Source of the DNA: Bradyrhizobium paxllaeri
Lineage (GTDB): Bacteria; Pseudomonadota; Alphaproteobacteria; Rhizobiales; Xanthobacteraceae
Assembly (NCBI RefSeq): GCF_001693515.2
Contig: NZ_CP042968.1
Coordinates: 8,154,501 to 8,218,500 of the forward strand
Direction: 5' to 3'
DNA length: 64,000 nucleotides
Shown here piece by piece: positions 1 to 8,840 of this stretch. The notes beneath the pieces are model-generated. The model saw only the letters and a program-made list of their open reading frames with translations. It made no database searches and was not told the origin of the DNA. Every line of letters begins with the position of its first letter. The stretch's first letter is position 1. The position numbers and the translations under genes were made by a program.

Positions 1-312
1 GGCAATTCAATGATCGTCTACACCTCGACCGACGATACCGGCTTTACGTTCCTGGCGCAGATTCCGGTCGATCAGGACGTCAAGAACCTGACCAAGGACA
101 TGAGCATGGGCAAATCGCCCGAGGGCAAGGCGCTGAAATTCGTCCATCGCGGCTCCTACGACAACATGGACAACACCTACGAGGCGATCACCAACCATCT
201 CGACGACAAGAAGCTGGAAGCCAAGGACACCTTCATCGAGGAATACATCACCAATCCGCTGAAGACGGCGGAGGATAAGCTGGTGATCAACGTTTATGTG
301 CCGCTGAGATGA
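1..312 (+). CDS. GyrI-like effector-binding domain protein, C-terminal part (5' truncated by window edge)
   Basis: The reading frame is open from the first base and ends at the TGA at 310-312, so this is the last ~103 residues of a longer protein. The segment reads like the C-terminal half of the GyrI-like/AraC effector-binding fold: a strand ending in KFVHRGSYDNMDNTY, a helix, then EEYITN and a final INVYVPLR strand (the usual family ending is an acidic or aromatic strand followed by I-x-V-P). Proteins of this fold bind small amphipathic ligands. No function can be named without the missing N-terminus. The next gene overlaps its stop codon by four bases (ATGA), suggesting translational coupling. 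Confidence 0.7.
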   Translation, partial: GNSMIVYTSTDDTGFTFLAQIPVDQDVKNLTKDMSMGKSPEGKALKFVHRGSYDNMDNTYEAITNHLDDKKLEAKDTFIEEYITNPLKTAEDKLVINVYVPLR

Positions 313-1022
313 GACGCATGAAGCAATCGATCGCCCTTGCCGCCGTAACCGCCGCCTGGCTCGCCGCGCCCGCATTGGCACAGACGGTGCCGCCACCCGC
401 AATTTCCGTGACCGGCGAAGCGAACGTGTCGGTGGCGCCCGATCAAGCCCAGATCGACGCCGGCGTGACGTCGGACGCCAAAACCGCCCGCGAGGCGTCG
501 GATGCCAATAACGCCACGATGGGCAAGGTGCTGCTGGCGCTGAAGGGTGCCGGCATCGAGGAGAAGGACTACCAGACTTCGCGGCTGTCGCTGCAGCCGC
601 AGTTTGCTACGTCGCCCAGAACGGCGGAGCGCACGGCAGGTATCGTGAGCTTCCGCGCCAGCAACCGCGTCACGGTCAGGATCCGCGATGTCACCAAGGT
701 CGCGAACGTGATCGACGTGCTGGTGGGCGCCGGCGCCAATGACATCGGCGGCATCAGCTTCACGGTGACGCAGGCCTCAAAGCACCTGGACGAAGCTCGC
801 GAGAAGGCGATCGCGGATGCGCGTCGCAAGGCCGAAATCTACGCCAGGGCCGCCGGCGTCACGCTCGGCGCACCGATCAGCGTCGAGGAAGGCGGATCGC
901 CCACCCCGGTATTCCGCGGCAAGGTGGCGGCTCCGATGGCCACGGGCGCGCCGGTGGCACAAGGCGAAGAGATGCTGTCGGTGACCGTGAACGTGTCCTG
1001 GGCGATCAAGCCGAAGGAGTAG
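309..1022 (+). CDS. SIMPL domain-containing periplasmic protein (DUF541)
   Basis: 237 residues beginning with a Sec signal peptide (basic start, hydrophobic AALAAVTAAWLAAPALA-type core, cleavage after ALAQ near residue 25). The mature part has the family hallmarks: ISVTGEANVSVAPDQA at the start, a central VTVRIRDVTKVANVID segment and a C-terminal MLSVTVNVSWAI strand. SIMPL proteins are exported beta-rich proteins of poorly defined function; some members are linked to oxidative stress (BP26/YggE). Start chosen at the ATG that overlaps the preceding stop (ATGA); a second ATG nine bases later is equally possible. Confidence 0.85.
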   Translation: MRRMKQSIALAAVTAAWLAAPALAQTVPPPAISVTGEANVSVAPDQAQIDAGVTSDAKTAREASDANNATMGKVLLALKGAGIEEKDYQTSRLSLQPQFATSPRTAERTAGIVSFRASNRVTVRIRDVTKVANVIDVLVGAGANDIGGISFTVTQASKHLDEAREKAIADARRKAEIYARAAGVTLGAPISVEEGGSPTPVFRGKVAAPMATGAPVAQGEEMLSVTVNVSWAIKPKE

Positions 1023-1028
1023 CCGCTG

Positions 1029-1149
1029 TCGTCCCTGCGAACGCAGGGACCCATAACCACAGGCGGACGTGGTTATGCCAAGCTGTTGCCCCAACCTTTC
1101 CCAAACATTTATCTACGGTGAGTATGGGTCCCTGCGTTCGCAGGGACGA
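1029..1149. repeat. Intergenic inverted repeat, family I
   Basis: A perfect inverted repeat of about 26 bases (arms 1030-1055 and 1123-1148, each carrying the core GTCCCTGCGAACGCAGGGAC or its complement) flanks a second small hairpin, ATAACCAC / GTGGTTAT at 1053-1076. It sits between convergent genes, and either arm alone can also fold. Likely a dispersed repeat that may double as a bidirectional transcription stop. Confidence 0.8.
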
Positions 1150-1156
1150 CGAGAGG

Positions 1157-2221
1157 TTAAATCTCGTAAACCTGGCCCGGCTTCAGCGCCGCGAACCGCT
1201 CCGGCGGGATCTTCGCTTCCTTGAGCGCGTCAGCCAAGGCATTCACCGGCGCGTCGATAGCTTCATCGGTGAGCTGGAACGTGCCGTGGTGATGCGCGAG
1301 CGCACTCTCGGCGCCGCAATCGGCCAATGCCTTCACCGCATCCGACGGATTCATGTGCTGATCCTTCATGAACCAGCGCGGCTCATAGGCGCCGATCGGC
1401 AGGATCGCCAGCCGCAGCGGCCCATGCTTTTCGGCAGCGCGACGAAAGTGCGTGCCCTCGCCGTAGCCGGAATCGCAGACGATGTAGAGTTTTCCCGCCG
1501 GCGTCTCCAGCACAAAGCTCGCCCACAGCGCCTTGTTGCGGTCGAACAGGCCGCGCGCCGACCAGTGCCGCGTCGGCACCAGCGTCACCGCGATGCCGTT
1601 GCCGAGTTCGACGCGATCCTGCCAGTCGAACCCTTCGGCTTTGATCGCGGCGTCCGTATCGCGCATGGTGACGTCATTGCCGAGCGGTGTGATGACGCGC
1701 GGCGAGAATTTTTCCGTAAGCTTCGACAGTGTCACGATGTCGAGATGGTCGTAATGGCCGTGACTGACCAGCACGACGTCGATCTTGGGCAGTGCGTCGA
1801 AGGCGATACCGGGATCGTTGTGCCGCTTCGGCCCGGCGAAAGAGAGCGGCGAGGCGCGCAGCGACCACACGGGATCGACGAGGATGTTGAGGTCCCGCGT
1901 CTGGATCAGCCAGGAGACATGGCCGACGAACGACAGCCGCACCTTGTCGCCGCTAACGCGCGGCGGCGGCGTATCGCTGTGCGTGTTCGGGACCCAATCC
2001 GGCCAGCTCGCGCGCTTGCGGTCCGTGCCGAACTGCCAGCGCAGCACCTCGGCCAATGATTTCGGCGGCACGCCATCGGGATCGAAGAAGCGCATGCCGT
2101 CGAAATGATCGGAAGTGGGACCGTCATAGGTTTTCATATTGCTGATCCAGACAGACGGCACGCCAATAGCCGTGGCGGCCCCGGCGAGCAATGCAAAGAC
2201 GCGGCGGCGGGTGACGGGCAT
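1157..2221 (-). CDS. Metallo-beta-lactamase-fold hydrolase, NAPE-PLD/UlaG-like, Tat-type leader
   Basis: 354 residues from the ATG at 2221. The N-terminus (MPVTRRRVFALLAGAATAIG) has a twin-arginine followed by a hydrophobic stretch, so export by Tat is likely. The metal-binding motif HGHYDH is at residues 154-159, with later His/Asp ligands in TRHWSARG, CDSGYG and HHHGTFQL. The line FVGHVSWLIQTRDLNILVDPVWS matches the family that includes N-acyl-phosphatidylethanolamine phospholipase D and L-ascorbate-6-phosphate lactonase; the substrate here is unknown. An in-frame extension to 2371 exists but lacks sense as a leader, and the Tat-like start is preferred. Convergent with the SIMPL gene across an inverted repeat. 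Confidence 0.8.
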   Translation of the reverse strand: MPVTRRRVFALLAGAATAIGVPSVWISNMKTYDGPTSDHFDGMRFFDPDGVPPKSLAEVLRWQFGTDRKRASWPDWVPNTHSDTPPPRVSGDKVRLSFVGHVSWLIQTRDLNILVDPVWSLRASPLSFAGPKRHNDPGIAFDALPKIDVVLVSHGHYDHLDIVTLSKLTEKFSPRVITPLGNDVTMRDTDAAIKAEGFDWQDRVELGNGIAVTLVPTRHWSARGLFDRNKALWASFVLETPAGKLYIVCDSGYGEGTHFRRAAEKHGPLRLAILPIGAYEPRWFMKDQHMNPSDAVKALADCGAESALAHHHGTFQLTDEAIDAPVNALADALKEAKIPPERFAALKPGQVYEI

Positions 2222-2310
2222 CACGACAGGCGGGAGAGAACAGGAGACATGGGGCGTTATATGGCGTGCGCCGGGCCAGTTGGAACCTGCGGCGGAATTT
2301 CCACGCCCAA

Positions 2311-2508
2311 TTATCGCGCGATTCTTTTCACGCAAATGGGGTCGCCCTGCGGGACGCTCTTGCAGTCCCAATCCGGGCCAAAGCCCGTCGTCTGGGCGGT
2401 GCGGCCTGGAAATCGAATGTAGATGAAGATCAGGAGGCAGAGCACCGCCAGAACGAACAAGCCGCCTAGCACGTCCCCGCGCGTCAGATACCAGGGAATA
2501 AGTCTCAT
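2311..2508 (-). CDS. Small single-pass membrane protein, unknown function
   Basis: 65 residues with one transmembrane segment (residues ~14-31, GGLFVLAVLCLLIFIYIRF) and a short C-terminal tail holding FGPDWDCKSVPQGDPICVK. The two tail cysteines could form a disulfide if the tail is periplasmic. I recall similar short proteins ending in FGPDWDC...GEPVCIK in Bradyrhizobium, which supports it being real, but no role is known. It lies upstream of, and in the same direction as, the metallo-hydrolase gene, 89 bases away. Confidence 0.6.
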   Translation of the reverse strand: MRLIPWYLTRGDVLGGLFVLAVLCLLIFIYIRFPGRTAQTTGFGPDWDCKSVPQGDPICVKRIAR

Positions 2509-2608
2509 GGTGCCTTTATACCATATCCTGCCAATCCAGGCCGGGCTAACCGTGCATTGGTTAACTACCTACCAAAGCTCACGAAAATACCGCTTTCGAC
2601 AAGTTTCC

Positions 2609-2637
2609 TTGACTTTCGCGCCCGCCGGGCGTTTAAA
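2609..2637 (+). promoter_or_regulatory. Probable sigma-70 promoter for ffh
   Basis: TTGACT at 2609-2614 and TTTAAA at 2632-2637 are separated by 17 bases. This is the only good match I see in the gene-free stretch 2509-2928. It would give a leader of about 285 nt before the ffh start, containing a GCGCCC/GGGCGC hairpin (2720-2733) and the family J repeat. Confidence 0.45.
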
Positions 2638-2782
2638 CCGCGCACTTTCTCGGAAAGACTTATCTTTTCGACCCGCCGCCCGGCCCATGAGACCGGAGGC
2701 CAACGCCCGACAGCGCGATGCGCCCTCGGGCGCGAAAGTGTTTGGACGATCGTTTTGGCATTCGGCGCCAGGACAAACAGGT

Positions 2783-2884
2783 CGTCATCACCCGCGAAAG
2801 CGGGTGATCCAGTATCCCAGAGGCCGCTCGGCTGAACCGAGAAGCCGCGGCGTACTGGATACCCCGCTTTCGCGGGGTATGACG
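2783..2884. repeat. Intergenic imperfect inverted repeat, family J
   Basis: The left arm, CGTCATCACCCGCGAAAGCG and following bases to AGTATCC, pairs imperfectly with the right arm, which ends in CCCGCTTTCGCGGGGTATGACG. Each arm also has its own CCCGC-GAAA-GCGGG hairpin. Located just upstream of the ffh ribosome-binding site. A dispersed repeat type, not a coding region. Confidence 0.75.
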
Positions 2885-2928
2885 GTGGTGAACTAGGGCA
2901 GCGCCTGCGAAGGCAAAGGACAACGGCA

Positions 2929-4473
2929 TTGTTCGACAATCTGTCGGAAAAGCTTGGCGGGATACTCGATCGTCTGACGGGGCGCGGGGCGCTGTCCGAA
3001 AAGGACGTCGATGCCGCGATGCGCGAGGTGCGCCGCGCGCTGCTGGAGGCCGACGTCTCGCTCGACGTCGTCAGAAGTTTTATCGACCGCGTCCGCGAGC
3101 AGGCGATCGGCGCCACCGTCGTCAAGTCGGTCACGCCCGGCCAGATGGTGGTCAAGATCGTCCATGACGAACTGGTCGCCACGCTGGGCGCCGACGGCCA
3201 GACCATCGATCTCAACGCGGTGCCGCCGGTCGCGATCATGATGGTCGGCCTGCAGGGCTCCGGCAAAACCACCACCACGGCAAAACTCGCCCGCCGCATG
3301 ACCCAGCGCGACAAGCGCAAGGTGCTGATGGCCTCGCTCGACATCTACCGCCCGGCGGCGATGGAGCAGTTGGCCGTGCTGGGGCGCGATCTCGACATCC
3401 CGACGCTGCCGATCGTCGCGGGCCAGAAGCCGGCGCAGATCGCCAAACGTGCGCTCGAAGCCGGCAAGCTCGGCGGCTACGACGTCGTGCTGCTCGACAC
3501 CGCCGGCCGCACCACGCTCGACGAAGAGATGATGAGCGAGGCGGCCGAGATCAAAGCCACTGCCAGCCCGCATGAAGTGCTGCTGGTCGCGGATTCGCTC
3601 ACCGGCCAGGACGCCGTGAATCTCGCGCGCTCGTTCGACCAGCGCGTCGGCCTCACCGGCATCGTGCTGACCCGCGTCGACGGCGACGGCCGCGGCGGCG
3701 CAGCGCTGTCGATGCGCGCGGTCACGGGAAAACCGATCAAGCTGATCGGCACCGGCGAAAAGACCGACGCGCTGGAGGATTTCCACCCCAGCCGCATCGC
3801 CGGCCGCATCCTCGGCATGGGCGACGTGGTCTCGCTGGTCGAGCGGGCCGCGGCGAATATCGACGCCGAAAAGGCCGCGCGCACCGCCGAGCGGATGCGC
3901 AAGGGTCAGTTCGATCTCAACGACATGCGCGAGCAGTTGCTGCAGATGTCGAACATGGGTGGCATCAGCGGCCTGATGGGCATGATGCCCGGCATCGCCA
4001 AGATGAAGAACCAGATTGCGGCGGCCGGCATCGACGACAAGATCCTCAAACGCCAGGTCGCGATCATCGATTCGATGACGCGGGCCGAGCGCAAGAGCCC
4101 GGACATTTTGAAAGCCAGCCGCAAGAAGCGCATCGCCGCCGGCGCCGGCCAGAATGTCGAGCAGGTCAACAAACTGCTGAAGATGCACCGGAACATGGCC
4201 GACATGATGAAGGCGATGGGTTCGGGCAAGCGCGGCCCGCTGGCCGGCATCGCGCAGGCGATGGGTTTTGGCGGCGGCATGAAGCCGCCCTCGCCGGAAG
4301 AGATGAAGGCGCTGGCCGACAAGATGCAGGGCGGCACCGGCGGCCTGCCGAATTTGCCAAAGGATCTTCCCGTCGGCCTGCGTCAGGGCCTGCCGAATGT
4401 GCCGGGGCTTACCGGCCTCAGCGGCAAGCCGACGCTGCCGGGCCTCGGCGGCTTTCCGGGCAAGAAGAAATGA
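2929..4473 (+). CDS. ffh: Signal recognition particle GTPase Ffh
   Basis: 514 residues, full length. Ffh binds 4.5S RNA and signal sequences of nascent inner-membrane proteins and docks with FtsY. N domain ~1-90; G domain with the P-loop GLQGSGKTT (107-115), DTAGR (189-193) and TRVDGDGRGG (from 247, in the place of TKxD); methionine-rich M domain from ~300, with GLMGMMPG and the RNA-binding helix around SMTRAERKSPDIL. The C-terminal tail is rich in Gly, Pro and Leu. The start is TTG at 2929, preceded by AAAGGA at 2915-2920; this gives the expected MFDNLSEKL N-terminus. Heads the rpsP-rimM-trmD-rplS group, separated from rpsP by a repeat. Confidence 0.98.
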   Translation: MFDNLSEKLGGILDRLTGRGALSEKDVDAAMREVRRALLEADVSLDVVRSFIDRVREQAIGATVVKSVTPGQMVVKIVHDELVATLGADGQTIDLNAVPPVAIMMVGLQGSGKTTTTAKLARRMTQRDKRKVLMASLDIYRPAAMEQLAVLGRDLDIPTLPIVAGQKPAQIAKRALEAGKLGGYDVVLLDTAGRTTLDEEMMSEAAEIKATASPHEVLLVADSLTGQDAVNLARSFDQRVGLTGIVLTRVDGDGRGGAALSMRAVTGKPIKLIGTGEKTDALEDFHPSRIAGRILGMGDVVSLVERAAANIDAEKAARTAERMRKGQFDLNDMREQLLQMSNMGGISGLMGMMPGIAKMKNQIAAAGIDDKILKRQVAIIDSMTRAERKSPDILKASRKKRIAAGAGQNVEQVNKLLKMHRNMADMMKAMGSGKRGPLAGIAQAMGFGGGMKPPSPEEMKALADKMQGGTGGLPNLPKDLPVGLRQGLPNVPGLTGLSGKPTLPGLGGFPGKKK

Positions 4474-4480
4474 GAACACC

Positions 4481-4565
4481 CGTCATTGCGAGCGCAGCGA
4501 AGCAATCCATCGATCCGCGGAAAGAAAGAATGGATTGCTTCGTCGCTTCGCTCCTCGCAATGACG
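4481..4565. repeat. Intergenic palindromic repeat, family A (copy 1)
   Basis: Begins CGTCATTGCGAGCGCAGCGA, ends with the complementary CTCCTCGCAATGACG, with GAAGCAATCCAT and ATGGATTGCTTC as inner arms. The same element occurs at 6763, 28302, 40510 and, degenerate, at 51235. Lies between ffh and rpsP. Confidence 0.9.
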
Positions 4566-4612
4566 AACTAACCCAACCAACAGACTTCAATCGAACCACT
4601 CAGGAGAACTAG

Positions 4613-4942
4613 ATGTCAGTCGTTATCCGCCTCGCTCGCGCAGGCACCAAGAAGCGTCCGGTCTATCACGTCGTCGTCGCCGACTCGCGCTTTCCCCGCG
4701 ACGGCCGCTTCATCGAGCGTCTCGGCCATTTCAATCCGCTGCTGCCGAAGGACAATGAGTCGCGCCTGAAGCTCGACATGGACAAGGTGAAGTCCTGGCT
4801 CGCCAAGGGCGCGCAGCCGTCCGATCGCGTGACCCGCTTCCTGGATGCCGCCGGCATCGTCAAACGCGCCGCGCGCAACAACCCGGAAAAGGCCGTGCCG
4901 CGCAAGGAGCGCAAGGCCGCCGAAGCCGCCGCGAAGGCGTAA
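4613..4942 (+). CDS. rpsP: 30S ribosomal protein S16
   Basis: 109 residues. Typical bS16 start [42 protein letters not shown], followed by the family motif for the [16 protein letters not shown] helix. The C-terminal tail is Lys/Ala-rich, as usual in alphaproteobacteria. AGGAGA at 4602-4607 fixes the start. First gene of the canonical rpsP-rimM-trmD-rplS operon; 13 bases separate it from rimM. Confidence 0.98.
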   Translation: MSVVIRLARAGTKKRPVYHVVVADSRFPRDGRFIERLGHFNPLLPKDNESRLKLDMDKVKSWLAKGAQPSDRVTRFLDAAGIVKRAARNNPEKAVPRKERKAAEAAAKA

Positions 4943-4955
4943 GTCTTAGCGACGC

Positions 4956-5483
4956 ATGGTGGCAGCACCGATTTGCGTCGCCCGTATCGGCGCCGCGCAT
5001 GGCGTGCGCGGCGCGGTGAAGCTGTGGACGTTCACCGAAGATCCGCTGGCCGTAAAGGATTACGGCCCGCTGATGACCAGGGACGGCGCACGCCAGTTCG
5101 AGGTGGCGCATGTCCGCGAGGCCAGGGATCATCTGGTGGCGACGTTCAAGGGCATTGCCACCCGCGAGGACGCCGAACGGCTCAACGGCATCGAGCTCTA
5201 TGTCGCGCGCGACAAATTGCCTGAGACCGACGAGGACGAATATTACCACGCCGACCTGATCGGGCTTGCCGCGGTCAATGCCGCCAACGATCCGCTCGGC
5301 CGCGTCGTTGCGATCCATAATTTCGGCGCCGGCGACATCATCGAGATCGCGCCGCCGCGGGGCGCCACCATGCTGTTGCCTTTCACCAATGCCGTCGTCC
5401 CGACGGTCGATCTCGCCGGCGGCCGTGTGGTGATCGAGCTGCCGCAGGAAATCGAAGGCGACGAAGCCCCGACGCTCACGTGA
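4956..5483 (+). CDS. rimM: Ribosome maturation factor RimM
   Basis: 175 residues. RimM assists maturation of the 3' head domain of 16S rRNA and binds S19. The N-terminal beta-barrel starts [29 protein letters not shown], and the PRC-barrel half has [11 protein letters not shown] and the C-terminal [14 protein letters not shown] motif. Located between rpsP and trmD as in most bacteria, only 10 bases before trmD. Confidence 0.96.
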   Translation: MVAAPICVARIGAAHGVRGAVKLWTFTEDPLAVKDYGPLMTRDGARQFEVAHVREARDHLVATFKGIATREDAERLNGIELYVARDKLPETDEDEYYHADLIGLAAVNAANDPLGRVVAIHNFGAGDIIEIAPPRGATMLLPFTNAVVPTVDLAGGRVVIELPQEIEGDEAPTLT

Positions 5484-5493
5484 TGGGTTTGAT

Positions 5494-6213
5494 ATGACCT
5501 GGCGCGCCACGGTTCTCACCCTCTTCCCCGAGATGTTTCCCGGGCCGCTCGGCGTCAGCCTGGCGGGCCGCGCACTGGCGTCAGGCCTGTGGTCGCTCGA
5601 GGCGCGTGACATCAGGGATTCTGCCACCGACCGCCATCACAGCGTCGATGACACCCCCGCCGGCGGCGGCCCGGGCATGGTGCTCCGCGCCGACGTGCTG
5701 GCGGCTGCGATCGACGCCGCCGATGCCGGCCAGGACCGGCCACACCTCCTGATGAGCCCGCGGGGTCGGCCATTGACCCAGTCGCGGATCAAGGAACTCG
5801 CCATTGGGCCGGGACCGCTGATCGTCTGTGGCCGGTTCGAGGGGGTCGATCAGCGGGTCATCGAGGCGCGGAACCTCGAAGAGGTCTCGATCGGAGATTA
5901 TGTGCTGTCGGGTGGCGAGATCGCCGCGATGGCGCTGATCGACGCCTGCGTGCGGCTTTTGCCGGGCGTCATGGGCAAACAGGCGTCGGGCGAAGACGAA
6001 AGTTTTTCCGAAGGACTACTGGAATACCCCCAATTTACCCGCCCGCAGGAGTTCGAGGGCCGCGGCATCCCGGAAATCCTGATTTCCGGCGACCACGCCA
6101 AGGTGGCGGCCTGGCGAAAGGCCGAAGCCGAGGCCCTGACCCGGGCGCGGCGGCCGGATTTGTGGGCGGCCAGGCCCGGCCAAAGAGCCACAAAAAACAA
6201 GACAGACGGGTGA
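5494..6213 (+). CDS. trmD: tRNA (guanine-N1)-methyltransferase TrmD
   Basis: 239 residues. Methylates N1 of G37 in tRNAs using S-adenosylmethionine. Family landmarks are TLFPEMFPG near the start, [17 protein letters not shown], the trefoil-knot SAM site [11 protein letters not shown] and [15 protein letters not shown], and [14 protein letters not shown]. Third gene of the operon; rplS begins 103 bases downstream. Confidence 0.97.
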   Translation: MTWRATVLTLFPEMFPGPLGVSLAGRALASGLWSLEARDIRDSATDRHHSVDDTPAGGGPGMVLRADVLAAAIDAADAGQDRPHLLMSPRGRPLTQSRIKELAIGPGPLIVCGRFEGVDQRVIEARNLEEVSIGDYVLSGGEIAAMALIDACVRLLPGVMGKQASGEDESFSEGLLEYPQFTRPQEFEGRGIPEILISGDHAKVAAWRKAEAEALTRARRPDLWAARPGQRATKNKTDG

Positions 6214-6316
6214 CAAGCGTTCGCCTTTGCCTTATACGAGCGCCAAATCCGCGCAATGGCAGGATAGATGGACGTCGCGCAGCCCGCTGCCGGGCGCGCC
6301 GCCGATGGAGATTTCA

Positions 6317-6697
6317 ATGAACCTCATTCAACAGCTCGAAAAAGAGCAATTCGAAAAACTGTCGGCCACCAAGTCGATTCCGGAATTCGGCCCCGGCGAC
6401 ACCGTGATCGTCAACGTCAAGGTGGTCGAAGGCGAGCGCACCCGCGTGCAGGCCTATGAAGGCGTTTGCATCGGCCGTTCCGGCGGCGGGCTCAACGAGA
6501 GCTTCACCGTCCGCAAGATTTCCTACGGCGAGGGCGTCGAGCGCGTGTTCCCTGTCATGTCGCCGATGATCGACTCGATCAAGGTGGTGCGCCGCGGCAA
6601 GGTGCGTCGCGCCAAGCTGTATTACCTGCGCAACCTGCGCGGCAAGTCGGCCCGCATCGTCGAGAAGCAGGACCGCGCCGCAGCCGTCGGCGAGTAA
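6317..6697 (+). CDS. rplS: 50S ribosomal protein L19
   Basis: 126 residues starting [11 protein letters not shown], the standard bL19 N-terminus; GGAG at 6307-6310 sets the start, so a longer frame opening at 6227 is not used. Contains [29 protein letters not shown] and the C-terminal [19 protein letters not shown]. bL19 sits at the 30S-50S interface. Last gene of the operon, followed by a strong intrinsic terminator. Confidence 0.97.
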   Translation: MNLIQQLEKEQFEKLSATKSIPEFGPGDTVIVNVKVVEGERTRVQAYEGVCIGRSGGGLNESFTVRKISYGEGVERVFPVMSPMIDSIKVVRRGKVRRAKLYYLRNLRGKSARIVEKQDRAAAVGE

Positions 6698-6720
6698 TTT
6701 TTCCCGAAAGGGATGTGGCG

Positions 6721-6751
6721 AAAAGCGCGGGGTTTTGCCCCGCGCTTTTTT
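6721..6751 (+). terminator. Rho-independent terminator after rplS
   Basis: An 11-bp stem (AAAGCGCGGGG / CCCCGCGCTTT) with a five-base loop, continuing into a run of T residues. Closes the rpsP-rplS operon 23 bases after the rplS stop. Confidence 0.9.
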
Positions 6752-6762
6752 GTTGCGCCTCC

Positions 6763-6847
6763 CGTCATTGCGAGGAGCGAAGCGACGAAGCAATCCATCT
6801 ATCCGTTATGCCGCGCGATGGATTGCTTCGCTTCGCTCGCAATGACG
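6763..6847. repeat. Intergenic palindromic repeat, family A (copy 2)
   Basis: CGTCATTGCGAGGAGCGAAG ... CTTCGCTCGCAATGACG with inner GAAGCAATCCAT / ATGGATTGCTTC arms. Directly follows the rplS terminator. Confidence 0.9.
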
Positions 6848-6899
6848 GTGGCAACAAACGCATATCGCACTTAGATGAGCCATGTGATATGAGACTGGA

Positions 6900-7034
6900 A
6901 TGGTTCTAGATCGTACCAGCGCCGCCTTCGGCACCGCCCAGAGGATCGTCATCGACGATCGCTCGCGGCTGCCCGGCCGGTTCTTCGGACGGTTCGCGAC
7001 ATCAGCGACGTCAGCGCTTACGCGCGCAGCTTGA
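6900..7034 (+). CDS. Possible 44-residue small ORF upstream of leuC
   Basis: ATG at 6900, TGA at 7032-7034; the product starts MVLDRTSAAFGTAQRIVIDD and ends SALTRAA. The upstream GACTGGA is a poor ribosome-binding site. No leucine run is present, so it is not an obvious attenuation leader peptide. It may be chance coding in the leuC leader. This and the hairpin at 7009-7047 are all I see in the gene-free stretch 6848-7113. Confidence 0.2.
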   Translation: MVLDRTSAAFGTAQRIVIDDRSRLPGRFFGRFATSATSALTRAA

Positions 7035-7047
7035 TGCTGCGCTGACG
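7009..7047 (+). promoter_or_regulatory. Hairpin in the leuC leader
   Basis: GCGCAGC (7024-7030) pairs with GCTGCGC (7036-7042) over a five-base loop, and the outer CGTCA (7009-7013) pairs with TGACG (7043-7047), leaving a bulge. Alternatively CGTCAGCGC (7009-7017) pairs entirely with GCGCTGACG (7039-7047), which excludes the first fold. Ends 66 bases before the leuC start. Regulatory meaning is inference only. Confidence 0.35.
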
Positions 7048-7113
7048 TTTCGTTGCTGGCGCGCGTTCCGCGCCTAACCGCTCACACAGAACTTCCCTTT
7101 GGAGCTGACGCTC

Positions 7114-8520
7114 ATGTCCAAACCGACCACGCTGTACGACAAGATCTGGAACGACCATCTGGTGCACGAAGCCGAGGACGGCACCTGCCTGCTCTATATC
7201 GATCGCCATCTGGTGCACGAGGTGACCTCGCCGCAGGCGTTCGAGGGCCTGCGCGCTTCGGGCCGCAAGGTTCATGCGCCGGAGAAGACGCTGGCCGTGG
7301 TCGATCACAACGTTCCGACCACTGACCGCACCAAGCCCAATCCCGATCCTGAAAGCATCGAGCAAATCAAGGCGCTGGCAGAAAATGCCAAGGAGTTCGG
7401 CGTCGAATACTACGACGAGTTCGACAAGCGCCAGGGCATCGTGCACGTGATCGGCCCGGAGCAGGGCTTTACCCTGCCCGGCACCACCATCGTCTGCGGT
7501 GACAGCCACACCTCCACCCACGGCGCATTCGGCGCGCTGGCGCACGGCATCGGCACCTCGGAAGTCGAGCACGTGCTGGCGACGCAGACGCTGATCCAGA
7601 AAAAGGCAAAGAACATGCGCGCGGTGGTCGACGGCAAATTGCCCGACGGCGTCACCGGCAAGGACATCATCCTCGCGATCATCGGCGAGATCGGCACCGC
7701 CGGCGGCACCGGCTACGTGCTGGAATATGCCGGCGACGCCATCCGTTCGCTGACGATGGAAGGCCGCATGACGGTCTGCAACATGTCGATCGAAGGCGGC
7801 GCCCGCGCCGGCCTGGTTGCACCCGACGAGAAGGCGTTCGAATTCCTCAAGGGCCGCCCGAAGTCGCCGAAGGGCGCCGATTGGGATGCCGCGATGCGCT
7901 ACTGGGAAAAGCTGCGCTCCGATGAAGGCGCGCATTTCGACCACGAGATCCGGCTCGACGCGGCAAAGCTGCCGCCGATCGTGACCTGGGGCACCTCGCC
8001 CGAGGACGTGGTGTCGATCGCAGGCTTCGTGCCTGATCCCGACAAGATCGAGGACGAGGCCAAGCGGCTGTCGAAGCACCGCGCGCTGAAATATATGGGC
8101 CTGATCGCGGGCACGAAGATCACCGACATCAAGCTCGATCGTGTCTTCATCGGCTCCTGCACCAACGGCCGCATCGAGGATCTGCGCGCAGCCGCAAAGA
8201 TCGCCGAGGGCAAGACGGTCAACGCCCACGTCAACGCGATGGTCGTGCCGGGCTCCGGCATCGTGAAGGAGCAGGCGGAAGCCGAAGGGCTGGACAAGAT
8301 CTTCATCAAGGCCGGCTTCGAGTGGCGTGAGCCCGGCTGCTCGATGTGCCTTGCGATGAACCCGGACAAGCTGGCGCCGGAAGAGCGCTGCGCCTCGACC
8401 TCGAACCGCAATTTCGAGGGCCGCCAGGGCTTCAAGGGCCGCACCCACCTGGTGTCGCCGGCGATGGCCGCGGCGGCCGCGATCGCCGGCCACTTCGTCG
8501 ACGTCCGGGACTGGCGTTAA
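7114..8520 (+). CDS. leuC: 3-isopropylmalate dehydratase large subunit
   Basis: 468 residues. With LeuD it isomerises 2-isopropylmalate to 3-isopropylmalate in leucine synthesis. The three [4Fe-4S] cysteines of the aconitase superfamily are present: C349 in [12 protein letters not shown], and C409 and C412 in [11 protein letters not shown]. Other landmarks are [18 protein letters not shown] near the start and [26 protein letters not shown]. The ATG at 7114 is preceded by GGAG at 7101-7104 and gives the usual [15 protein letters not shown] start, so the in-frame TTG at 7099 is rejected. leuD lies 3 kb downstream rather than adjacent. Confidence 0.97.
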   Translation: MSKPTTLYDKIWNDHLVHEAEDGTCLLYIDRHLVHEVTSPQAFEGLRASGRKVHAPEKTLAVVDHNVPTTDRTKPNPDPESIEQIKALAENAKEFGVEYYDEFDKRQGIVHVIGPEQGFTLPGTTIVCGDSHTSTHGAFGALAHGIGTSEVEHVLATQTLIQKKAKNMRAVVDGKLPDGVTGKDIILAIIGEIGTAGGTGYVLEYAGDAIRSLTMEGRMTVCNMSIEGGARAGLVAPDEKAFEFLKGRPKSPKGADWDAAMRYWEKLRSDEGAHFDHEIRLDAAKLPPIVTWGTSPEDVVSIAGFVPDPDKIEDEAKRLSKHRALKYMGLIAGTKITDIKLDRVFIGSCTNGRIEDLRAAAKIAEGKTVNAHVNAMVVPGSGIVKEQAEAEGLDKIFIKAGFEWREPGCSMCLAMNPDKLAPEERCASTSNRNFEGRQGFKGRTHLVSPAMAAAAAIAGHFVDVRDWR

Positions 8521-8621
8521 CCCTCTGTTTGTCTAGATAGCGAAGCGTTTCGGAAACGCCGCGTTAACAGGCAAAAGCGCACACTGTCCCTTGCGAAGCG
8601 TTTTCGCGAGGGACTTTGGCC

Positions 8622-8822
8622 GTGACCGACAAGTTTGAATATGTCGATATGATCAGCGAGGCGACGAAGCAGGTGCGCCGCCGCACGCCGCGTATCGTCG
8701 ACCTTCAGACCACCGCCACCAAGGAAACCTCGCGCCTTGGCCACTGGCCGCCGGAGCATTGGCAGCAATGGCGGATGGAGAAGCTGACGCCGTGGAAGGT
8801 CAAGCCCTGGGAAAGGATTTGA
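8622..8822 (+). CDS. Small conserved hypothetical protein
   Basis: 66 residues, MTDKFEYVDMISEATKQVRR... ending WPPEHWQQWRMEKLTPWKVKPWERI. Soluble and Trp-rich at the C-terminus, with no signal peptide and no recognised domain. The GTG at 8622 is eight bases after GAGGGA (8608-8613); a TTG at 8616 would add two residues. It is followed within 20 bases by a good terminator, which supports it as a real transcription unit. I believe homologues occur in related genomes, but cannot confirm that here. Confidence 0.6.
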   Translation: MTDKFEYVDMISEATKQVRRRTPRIVDLQTTATKETSRLGHWPPEHWQQWRMEKLTPWKVKPWERI

Positions 8823-8840
8823 GTAATCTTCCCGCTCGAA

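Noticed and set aside
2640..2780. Possible 4.5S SRP RNA upstream of ffh
   Set aside because: The conserved apical GGTCCGGAAGGAAGCAGC-type loop is absent.
2893..4479. Long minus-strand frame opposite ffh (528 codons)
   Set aside because: Mirror of a certain gene in GC-rich DNA; composition is His/Arg/Ala-rich without any fold motif.
7018..8493. Minus-strand frame opposite leuC
   Set aside because: Antisense shadow of leuC with no recognisable features.
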